Source of the DNA: Reyranella sp.
GTDB lineage: Bacteria > Pseudomonadota > Alphaproteobacteria > Reyranellales > Reyranellaceae
NCBI RefSeq assembly: GCF_017305915.1
Contig: NZ_JAFKJN010000037.1
Coordinates: forward strand, 1 to 64,000
Reading direction: 5' to 3'
DNA: 64,000 bases
The position numbers and the translations under genes were made by a program. Under the pieces are notes generated by a model. It was not told where the DNA came from. It saw only the letters and a list, made by a program, of their open reading frames with translations, and did not search any database. This document shows positions 8,365-15,061 of this stretch, one piece after another. Numbering within the stretch: the first letter of the stretch is position 1; every line of letters starts with the position of its first letter.

Positions 8365-9114
8365 TCAATGCCCGCTCCCCAGATACACCGCCTGCACGTC
8401 GCGATTGGCGCGCACCTCGGCAGGCAGGCCGCCGGCGATCAGGCGGCCGCGGTCGAGCACGATGATGCGATCGGCCTGGCTGAACACCACGTCCATGTCG
8501 TGCTCGGTGAACAGCACGGCGATCTTCTGCGCGCGCGCAAGTCGCGCGGCCAGCTCCATCAGCGCCACCCGCTCGCGCGGCGCCATGCCGGCAGTCGGCT
8601 CGTCCATCAAAAGCAAGCGCGGCTGGTTGGCCAGAGCCATCGCCAGCTCGACCCTCTTCAGGTCGCCGTAGGCCAGCACGCCGCACGGCCGCTCCGCCTG
8701 GTCGAGCATGCCGACCTGGGCGAGCAGCGCGTCGGCTTCGGGCCGCAGCTCCGAGCCGAAGCGCGACAGGAACTGCGTCAGCTTGCCGGCGTGGCTGTAG
8801 AGCGCCATCTGCACGTTCTCGCGGACGCTCAGCGACGCGAAGGTCGCGGTGATCTGGAAGGTGCGGCCGACACCCAGCCGCCAGATCGCGCGCGGGCTCA
8901 TGCCGACGATGTTGCGGCCCTCGAACTCGATTAAGCCGCCGTCGGGCTCGAGCTGGCCGTTCAGCATGTTGAAGCAGGTGCTCTTGCCGGCGCCGTTGGG
9001 GCCGATCAGCGCCAGCAGCTCGCCGGCCGAGACGGCGAAGGCCACGTCCTCGACCGCCTGGACGCCGCCGAAGGCCTTGTGCAGGGCGTCGACGCGCAGC
9101 ACCACGCCGTTCAT
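8365..9114 (-). CDS. livG: Branched-chain-amino-acid-type ABC transporter ATPase (LivG)
   Basis: A 249-residue ABC ATPase with Walker A GPNGAGKST, the LivG-typical insertion before the signature, a degenerate signature (LAYGDLKRVELA) and Walker B RLLLMDEPTAGMAP. The ATG at 9114 overlaps the permease stop by 4 bp (ATGA). A longer open frame upstream is only antisense or out-of-frame extension through the permease gene. It forms the heterodimeric ATPase with LivF. Confidence 0.9.
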   Translation of the reverse strand: MNGVVLRVDALHKAFGGVQAVEDVAFAVSAGELLALIGPNGAGKSTCFNMLNGQLEPDGGLIEFEGRNIVGMSPRAIWRLGVGRTFQITATFASLSVRENVQMALYSHAGKLTQFLSRFGSELRPEADALLAQVGMLDQAERPCGVLAYGDLKRVELAMALANQPRLLLMDEPTAGMAPRERVALMELAARLARAQKIAVLFTEHDMDVVFSQADRIIVLDRGRLIAGGLPAEVRANRDVQAVYLGSGH

Positions 9115-10949
9115 GCCGGCCGCCAGCGCGCGTAGAGCGCCTTGAGGCCGCCGACCAGACCCTGCGGGAAGACGATGACGATCAGCAGGATCACGACGCC
9201 CAGCGCCGCCCGCCAGAACTCGGTCTCGCGCGCCAGCGTGTCGCGCAACCAGGTGAAGATCGCCGCGCCGACCACCGGGCCGGTCAGCGTCTCGACGCCG
9301 CCCAGCAGCACCATCACCAGCCCGTCGGTCGATTGCGCGATCGACACCGACGAGGGCGAGATGCTGCCCTTGGAGAAGGCGAAGACCGCGCCGGCCAGCC
9401 CCGCCAGGGTGCCGGCCAGCACGAAGGCGGCCCACTGGAAGGCGCGCAGGTCGATGCCGATCGCCTCGGCGCGCAGCGGCGAATCGCGGCCGGCGCGCAG
9501 CACGTAGCCGAACGGCGAGAACAGCGCCCGCCACAGCAATGCGATGCCGAGGCCGCAGAGCGCCAGCGTCATGTAGTAGTAGGCCGGCTTGCCGCTCAAC
9601 CACATCGAGGGCCAGACGCCGACCAGGCCGTTGCTGCCGGCCGTCAGCTCGTCCCACTGGAAGACGACCGACCACGAGATCTGCGCGAAGGCGAGCGTCA
9701 GCATGGCGAGGTAGACGCCCGACAGGCGCACGCAGAACCAGCCATAGACCACGGCGAACAGGCCGGCGACGAACGGCGCCAGCACCAGCGCCAGCTCCAT
9801 CGGCAGGCCGGCCTTCTTGAACAGCAGCGCGCCGGCATAGGCGCCGAGACCGAAATAGGCGGCATGGCCGAACGACACCATGCCGGCCGGCCCCATGATG
9901 AAATGCAGGCTGACCGCGAACAGGGCGAAGCAGGCGATGTCGGTCATCAGCACGGTGATGTAGCGATCGCCCAGCAGCGGCACCACGGCGAACGCGACCA
10001 GCCACGCGACGACCGGCCAGCGGCGCGGCGGCTGCAACGGCGGCGCCGGCTCGCCAAAGCGGGCCGTCGCCGGCGGCTTGCCGAGCAGGCCATAGGGCCG
10101 CATCACCAGCACCAGGCCCATGATCACGAACTCGACGACCAGCGTGAGCTTGGAGAAGCCGAAGCCGATGCAGAAGGCCTTGGCGACGCCGATCAACACC
10201 GCCGCCAGGAACGCGCCGCCGAGGCTGCCGAGTCCGCCGACGACGGTGACGACGAAGGCGTCGGCGATCACCGACAGGTCGAGATCGAGATTGGCCGGCT
10301 CGCGCGGGATCTGCAGCGCTCCGCCCAAACCTGCGAGCACCGCGCCGACGAAGAACACCGAGGTGAAGAGCCTGGCCTGGTCGACGCCGAGCGCGCCGAC
10401 CATCTCGCGATCCTGCGTCGCGGCGCGGACCAGCGCGCCCCAGCGCGTCCTGGCGAGCAGCAGCCACATCGCCGCCAGCACCACCGGGCCGATGACGATC
10501 AGCAGCAGGTCGTAGGCCGGGATGCGCCGGCCCAGGATCTCGACCGGGAACGCAAGACCCGGTGCGCGCGGGCCGACCAGGTCTTCGGAGCCCCAAACGG
10601 CGAGTGCCACGTCCTTGATCACCAGCACGATGGCGAAGGTCGCGAGGAGCTGGAACAGCTCGGGCGCGCGGTAGATGCGGCGCAGCACCACGACTTCGAT
10701 CACGACGCCGACGAGGCCGACCGCGAGCGCGGCCAGGATCACCGCGCTCCAGAAGCCGAGCGGCGTGCGGCCCAGCGCCTCGATCAGGCTGTAGGCGCCG
10801 TACAGCCCCAGCATGTAGAGCGAACCGTGCGCGAAGTTGACGATCCGCGTCACGCCGAAGATCAGCGACAGCCCGGCCGACACCAGGAACAGCGACGAGG
10901 CGGCGGCCAGCCCGTTCAGGAGCTGGATGACGAAGGAAGCGTAGCTCAT
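9111..10949 (-). CDS. Fused LivH-LivM permease of ABC transporter
   Basis: A 612-residue membrane protein in which the two permease subunits of Liv-type importers are joined. Residues about 1-290 match LivH (FVIQLLNGLAAASSLFLVSAG, IFGVTRIVNFAHG), and about 310-612 match LivM (LHFIMGPAGMVSFGHAAYFG, GVYLAMLTLAFAQI, AIGIDL). A short linker rich in Pro and Arg (about 290-312) connects them. Each half has its own EAA-like cytoplasmic loop. Separate LivH and LivM are the rule, although fusions are known. It starts about 90 bp after the receptor gene, with a GC-rich hairpin in the gap. Confidence 0.88.
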   Translation of the reverse strand: MSYASFVIQLLNGLAAASSLFLVSAGLSLIFGVTRIVNFAHGSLYMLGLYGAYSLIEALGRTPLGFWSAVILAALAVGLVGVVIEVVVLRRIYRAPELFQLLATFAIVLVIKDVALAVWGSEDLVGPRAPGLAFPVEILGRRIPAYDLLLIVIGPVVLAAMWLLLARTRWGALVRAATQDREMVGALGVDQARLFTSVFFVGAVLAGLGGALQIPREPANLDLDLSVIADAFVVTVVGGLGSLGGAFLAAVLIGVAKAFCIGFGFSKLTLVVEFVIMGLVLVMRPYGLLGKPPATARFGEPAPPLQPPRRWPVVAWLVAFAVVPLLGDRYITVLMTDIACFALFAVSLHFIMGPAGMVSFGHAAYFGLGAYAGALLFKKAGLPMELALVLAPFVAGLFAVVYGWFCVRLSGVYLAMLTLAFAQISWSVVFQWDELTAGSNGLVGVWPSMWLSGKPAYYYMTLALCGLGIALLWRALFSPFGYVLRAGRDSPLRAEAIGIDLRAFQWAAFVLAGTLAGLAGAVFAFSKGSISPSSVSIAQSTDGLVMVLLGGVETLTGPVVGAAIFTWLRDTLARETEFWRAALGVVILLIVIVFPQGLVGGLKALYARWRPA

Positions 10950-10967
10950 GCGGTTGCCTTCCCCCTC

Positions 10968-11016
10968 CGGCCCTTCGGGCCACCTCCCCCGTCAGACGGG
11001 GGAGGCAGGGAGGGGG
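10968..11016. repeat. GC-rich intergenic inverted repeat
   Basis: The gap between the receptor and permease genes holds two nested inverted repeats: CCGGCCCTTCGGGCC and CCTCCCCCG/CGGGGGAGG. This type of clustered hairpin between a receptor gene and its permease could stabilise the upstream receptor mRNA and allow higher receptor expression (inference). Confidence 0.6.
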
Positions 11017-11037
11017 CGGGCCACAACGAGGCCGCCG

Positions 11038-12243
11038 TCAGTTGGCCGGCCGCATCTTCCTGACCTCTTCGTCACTCGGCAGCGCGTCCTTGCCGTCGAC
11101 GAAGCGCCAGTCGGTCATGATGCCTTTGCCGTCCTTGAGGCCGATGCGGCCGACATAGGCACCCATCGTCGACTGATGGTCGAGCGGGCGATAGGTGACG
11201 TTGCCGAACGGCGTCGAATGGCTGAGGCCCGACATCGCCGCGACCAGCTTCTCTTGGTCGAGCGAGCCCGCCTTCTTCATCGCCGCGACCGCCGACATCG
11301 CGAGCGAGTAGCCGACGATCGAGCCCAGCCGCGGATAGTCCTTGTACTTGGCCTGATAGGCGTCGCGGAACTTCTTGTGCTCGGGCGAGTCAATCCCGTA
11401 CCAGGGATAGCCGGTGACATACCAGCCGACCGGCGCCTCGTCCTTCAGCGGATCGAGATATTCCGGCTCGCCGCCCAGCAGGTTGAACACCTCGACGCCC
11501 TTGAAGGCGCCGCGCTGGCTGCCCTCGCGCACGAACTTGGCAAGGTCGGGACCGAACAGCGAGGAGAAGATCGCGTCGGGCTTGGCGTCGGCCAGCGCCT
11601 GCGCCACGGCGCCGGCGTCGATCTTGCCGAGCGGCGGCGCCTGCTCGGCGACGAACTCGACGTCGGGCTGCTTCTCCTTCAGGAGCTTCTTGAAGGCGGC
11701 GGTCGCCGACTGGCCGTACTCGTAGTTCGGATAGACGATCGCCCAGCGCTTCTTCTTGAGCCTGGCGGCGTCGGGGATGAGCATCGCCGTCTGCATGTAG
11801 GTCGAGGTGCGCAGGCGGAAGGTGTAGGCGTTGCCGTTGTCCCAGACGATCTTGTCGGTCAGCGGCTCGCCGGCGATGAACAGCGTCTTGCGCTGCTTGG
11901 CAAAGTCGGCGACGGCCAATCCGACGTTCGACGGGAAGGTGCCGATCAGGAAGGCGACCTTCTCGCGGCTCAGCAGCTCCTCGGCGACGCGCACGGCATC
12001 GGCCGGATTGCCGTTGTCGTCGCGGCTCACGATCTCGATCTTCTTGCCCAGCACGCCGCCCGCGGCATTGACCTCCTCGACCGCCATCTCCCAGCCCTTC
12101 TTGTAGGGCTCGAGGAAGGCCGCGAAGACCTTGTAGCTGTTCATCTCGCCGATCTTGATCGTGTCCTGCGCGGCGGCCGGCAGCGCGAACGACGCGGCCA
12201 CCAGCGCCGAGACGCCGGCGAGCAGACGATTGCGGGTCAGCAT
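11038..12243 (-). CDS. Liv-type ABC transporter substrate-binding protein
   Basis: A 401-residue periplasmic receptor of the leucine-binding (type 1 periplasmic) family. Residues 1-25 form a signal peptide (hydrophobic LLAGVSALVAASFALPAAAQ, cleavage after AQ/AA). The mature part opens with DTIKIGEMNSY and contains the usual EVNAAGGVLGKKIEIVSRDD segment and the NYEYGQSATAAF strand. It is followed by the fused permease and two ATPases, giving a complete importer. It starts about 60 bp downstream of the NTF2-like gene. Confidence 0.9.
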   Translation of the reverse strand: MLTRNRLLAGVSALVAASFALPAAAQDTIKIGEMNSYKVFAAFLEPYKKGWEMAVEEVNAAGGVLGKKIEIVSRDDNGNPADAVRVAEELLSREKVAFLIGTFPSNVGLAVADFAKQRKTLFIAGEPLTDKIVWDNGNAYTFRLRTSTYMQTAMLIPDAARLKKKRWAIVYPNYEYGQSATAAFKKLLKEKQPDVEFVAEQAPPLGKIDAGAVAQALADAKPDAIFSSLFGPDLAKFVREGSQRGAFKGVEVFNLLGGEPEYLDPLKDEAPVGWYVTGYPWYGIDSPEHKKFRDAYQAKYKDYPRLGSIVGYSLAMSAVAAMKKAGSLDQEKLVAAMSGLSHSTPFGNVTYRPLDHQSTMGAYVGRIGLKDGKGIMTDWRFVDGKDALPSDEEVRKMRPAN

Positions 12244-12300
12244 GAAAATCCCCTTCCGGAAGCGTGGAACCCCTGTGGCGGGGAGCCTAGCACCACCCCA

Positions 12301-12681
12301 TCACGACGCAAAAGAAGAGCGCGCCTGGATGCCCCAGTGGCCGTCCTGGCGGGTGACGATGTAGATCGTCTCGAATTCGCCCAGCGACGAGCCGTCGGCG
12401 CGGAAGCGGCTGAATTTCACCTTGAGATGGACCTTGTCGGGGCCGACATGGATCGGCGTGCGTTCGTCCCACCGGCTGCGGGCCCAGCCGTCGCCGGCGC
12501 GGGCACGGAAATCGTCGAGCCGGTACGCGCCGCGCTTCGGCCAGACCACGACCTTGCCGCCGGCGATCCGCACATGCGGGAAGTTGCAGGCGGCATTGAC
12601 CGCGACCTCATCGCCGCGATTGAGCCCCGCCATGTAGGCGTCGAGCACCGCCAGCGCTTTCTGGAGCGGGTCGTCCGTCAT
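12301..12681 (-). CDS. NTF2-like/SnoaL-type protein
   Basis: A 126-residue protein with the layout of an NTF2-like (cystatin-fold) protein: an N-terminal helix (PLQKALAVLDAYMAGLNRGD), then strands ending in the characteristic W-x-I-Q-A-R-S. Such proteins include small isomerases, dehydratases and uncharacterised pocket proteins. The ATG overlaps the upstream UPF0280 stop by 4 bp, so it is translated with the hydroxylase/reductase genes and might act on an intermediate (inference). No catalytic residues can be assigned. Confidence 0.75.
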   Translation of the reverse strand: MTDDPLQKALAVLDAYMAGLNRGDEVAVNAACNFPHVRIAGGKVVVWPKRGAYRLDDFRARAGDGWARSRWDERTPIHVGPDKVHLKVKFSRFRADGSSLGEFETIYIVTRQDGHWGIQARSSFAS

Positions 12682-13634
12682 CGCAATCCTCTATCGTTCC
12701 GGGCGCGAATCGCGCTGGCTGGCCATCCCTCTTCAAGAGCTGCACGCAGCAGTGCCATCCTGTCGTCCTGAGCGAAGCGAAGGACCTCATTGCCAGTTAC
12801 CATGGCATGAGATCCTTCGCTTCGCTCAGGATGACAGAAGCGCCATTGGCCTTTCAGGGAGAGCGCCGCGCTGTCGATCAGGCCGAGGCGCCGCAGCCGG
12901 CGCGCTTCCTCTAGCCCGCGGTCGAGGGCCTCGTCGATGGCCCCGCGTGGCAGGTCGCCGACCGAGACCGTGACGGCCAAGTCGCCGAGGTCGCTGTCGG
13001 GATCGAGCTCACGGACAGGACGGCGTTCGATCGCGGGGTGATCGATGTTGACGGCGTTGGCGACCAGGGTCGCGGCGGCATCGGCGGCGGCGGCGGTGCG
13101 GGCCAGCACGGTGGCGCTGTCGGCGATGCCGAGCGAGAACGAGCGGCCGCCACGGCCCGAGGTGGCGATGCCGCGGACCGGACGGTCGTGAGTCAGAGCG
13201 ACGGCGCCGTCGAGCCCCTGGGCGAAGATGCCGGCACGCAGGCTGTGGCCGGGGGAAAGATGGATCGCGATGTCGCCGCCGTCGTTGACGTAGGCCTTGT
13301 CGAGCGTGCGGCCGGCCGCCATCGCCTGCAGCATCTCGTCGGCGACGGCGCCGGCAACCGCGGCCATCGGCGTGATGAAGACAGCACGATGCGGCCACAC
13401 CGCTTCGGCCATGCGGCGTGCCACCGCGCCGTGGAGCAGCGGATAGGCGTCGCCGACGGGACGGCGCAGCGTCGGCAGCTCGCGCACGAGGGTCGGCAGG
13501 ATATCGCCGAAGCGGTCGATGGCCTGTCGATAGGCCGCCTCGACATCGTCGCGCGAGCCAAAGGCCTCGATGATCAGGTCGATCGGGCCGTGCTGCAGGT
13601 GCAGGCGGCCGTCGGGGAAGCGCGCGGCGATCAT
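12678..13634 (-). CDS. UPF0280 family protein, C-terminus extended by a palindromic repeat
   Basis: A 318-residue protein of the UPF0280 family (ApbE-related fold), a family often found beside 6-hydroxynicotinate-reductase-like genes. The conserved body covers about residues 1-275, including KAYVNDGGDIAIHL and the TSGRGGRSFSLGIAD region, which resembles the flavin-transfer site of ApbE. The start ATG at 13634 overlaps the upstream reductase stop by 4 bp. From about residue 275 the frame runs through the dispersed palindrome (12760-12837), coding FCHPERSEGS...VLRFAQDD, and continues about 25 more residues to a stop that overlaps the next gene by 4 bp. The native family tail should end before the repeat. 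Confidence 0.82.
   Translation of the reverse strand: MIAARFPDGRLHLQHGPIDLIIEAFGSRDDVEAAYRQAIDRFGDILPTLVRELPTLRRPVGDAYPLLHGAVARRMAEAVWPHRAVFITPMAAVAGAVADEMLQAMAAGRTLDKAYVNDGGDIAIHLSPGHSLRAGIFAQGLDGAVALTHDRPVRGIATSGRGGRSFSLGIADSATVLARTAAAADAAATLVANAVNIDHPAIERRPVRELDPDSDLGDLAVTVSVGDLPRGAIDEALDRGLEEARRLRRLGLIDSAALSLKGQWRFCHPERSEGSHAMVTGNEVLRFAQDDRMALLRAALEEGWPASAIRARNDRGLR
12760..12837. repeat. Dispersed palindrome lying inside a coding region
   Basis: Arms of 31 bp (CTGTCGTCCTGAGCGAAGCG... and the near complement) with a 16-bp spacer. Unlike the other copies it is within an open frame: it is translated as part of the UPF0280 protein C-terminus. Its length keeps the frame open across both arms. 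Confidence 0.8.
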
Positions 13635-15061
13635 TCGAGCTTCACCTTGTTGCCGCGCAGCACGTCCTCCAGGGTCACGGCGCGCGAAGCGTAGCCGCCC
13701 AGCGCCGCGTAGTCGGACGCGCGCAGAGTGAACTCGATGGGCGCGACCAGCGCCGGCGTCGGCACGTAGCCGAAGCTCTTCTCCGGCATCTTTGCGACAT
13801 CGACCATCAGGGTGATGCCGCCGCCCGGCCAGACATAGGCCGGCACGCCGCCCAACGTGACCTTGGTCAGGGTGTCGCGCACCGAGCGCGTGAGCCGCAC
13901 CGGGTTCTCGGTCACGCCGGCGCGCAAGGAGCCGCCGGCGCCGGCCATGAACAGCACGGTGCAGAGCGCGGGCTCGCAATTCTCGGCGATGCGCTCGACC
14001 ACCTTCTGCACCGGCGCGGGCATCGCGGCCAGCTGCGGCTTGAGGTCCTTGTCGAGCTCGAACCAGGCCGAATGCTCGCCGGTGGTCGAGACCATGAGCA
14101 GCTTGAGGCCGGGCCAGGCCTGCTTGGGATCGATCTTCTCGATGATCTCCAGCGGATCCTCGACGTCGGTGCCGCCCCAGCCGAGGCCGGGCTGCGCCAC
14201 CTGGAAGTAGCGGCCGGGCGTCGACTTGCGGCCGCGCACCCGGATGCCGGCCGGCTTCATGTCGAGGAAGCGGCCGCCCTGGTGCTCGCTCAGCACGCCG
14301 GTGATGTGGTCGTCGACCACGATCACCTCGTCGACATGGGCCCTCCATTGCGGCGCGAACATGCCGATCGCCGCCGAGCCGCAGCCGACCCGCATGCGCT
14401 CTTCGCGCACGCCGTTCACCACCGGCGGCCTGTCGGCCTGCACCACGACGGTCGCGCCGCCGTCGATCGCGAGCTCCACCGCCTCCTTGCTGCACAGCGC
14501 CAGCAGTGCGTCGCAGGTGACGACGCCTTCCTTCTTGCTGCCCCCCGTCAGGTGATGCACGCCGCCCAGCGACAGCATCTGCGAGCCGTATTCGGCTGTC
14601 GTGACGTGGCCGACTGCTTCTCCCTTGACCCGCACGGCCGCCTGTTCGGGGCCGAGATAACGGTCGGTGTCGATCTTCACCTTGACGCCGCAGTAGCTGA
14701 AGATGCCCTCGGTCACGACGGTGACCATGTCGACGCCGTCGGGCTTCGACGAGACGATGAAGGGCGCCGGCTTGTAGTCGGGATAGGTCGTGGTGGCACC
14801 GATGCCGGTCACGAACGCACCCTCGCCTTTGCCGAGTTCCCCCGCCCACGATTGGCTGCCTTCGACGAAGGCGACGCGCGCGAGATCGGCCTTGGCCAGC
14901 AGCACCAGCGGATCGACGCGCACCAGCCTGCCGTCCTCGTTGGCGTAGCGGTCGCAGGCGCCGGCGCGGCCGGGCCGGATGCGGCACAGCACCGGGCAGG
15001 CGTCGCAGCGCACGATGCCGGCGGTGCGTTCGGCTTCGCTCAGCGCCAGCTCGTCGCTCAT
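13631..15061 (-). CDS. 6-hydroxynicotinate reductase-like iron-sulfur protein
   Basis: A 476-residue protein matching the family annotated as 6-hydroxynicotinate reductase (ferredoxin-dependent reduction of a hydroxylated pyridine ring, EC 1.3.7.1 in Eubacterium). The N-terminus carries a cysteine cluster C-D-A-C-P-V-L-C followed by C after R-A-G-A (about 19-37), suited to an FeS cluster, and further Cys residues sit in TCDALLALC and FSYCGVKV. The ATG at 15061 overlaps the hydroxylase stop by 4 bp. The neighbouring hydroxylase plus reductase reproduces the first two steps of reductive nicotinate breakdown, but the substrate here may be another N-heterocycle (inference). Confidence 0.8.
   Translation of the reverse strand: MSDELALSEAERTAGIVRCDACPVLCRIRPGRAGACDRYANEDGRLVRVDPLVLLAKADLARVAFVEGSQSWAGELGKGEGAFVTGIGATTTYPDYKPAPFIVSSKPDGVDMVTVVTEGIFSYCGVKVKIDTDRYLGPEQAAVRVKGEAVGHVTTAEYGSQMLSLGGVHHLTGGSKKEGVVTCDALLALCSKEAVELAIDGGATVVVQADRPPVVNGVREERMRVGCGSAAIGMFAPQWRAHVDEVIVVDDHITGVLSEHQGGRFLDMKPAGIRVRGRKSTPGRYFQVAQPGLGWGGTDVEDPLEIIEKIDPKQAWPGLKLLMVSTTGEHSAWFELDKDLKPQLAAMPAPVQKVVERIAENCEPALCTVLFMAGAGGSLRAGVTENPVRLTRSVRDTLTKVTLGGVPAYVWPGGGITLMVDVAKMPEKSFGYVPTPALVAPIEFTLRASDYAALGGYASRAVTLEDVLRGNKVKLE

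Noticed and set aside
8365..10983. An 872-codon minus-strand frame spanning livG and the permease
   Set aside because: Only the last 249 codons (livG) look like a protein; the rest is the permease gene read in the wrong frame.
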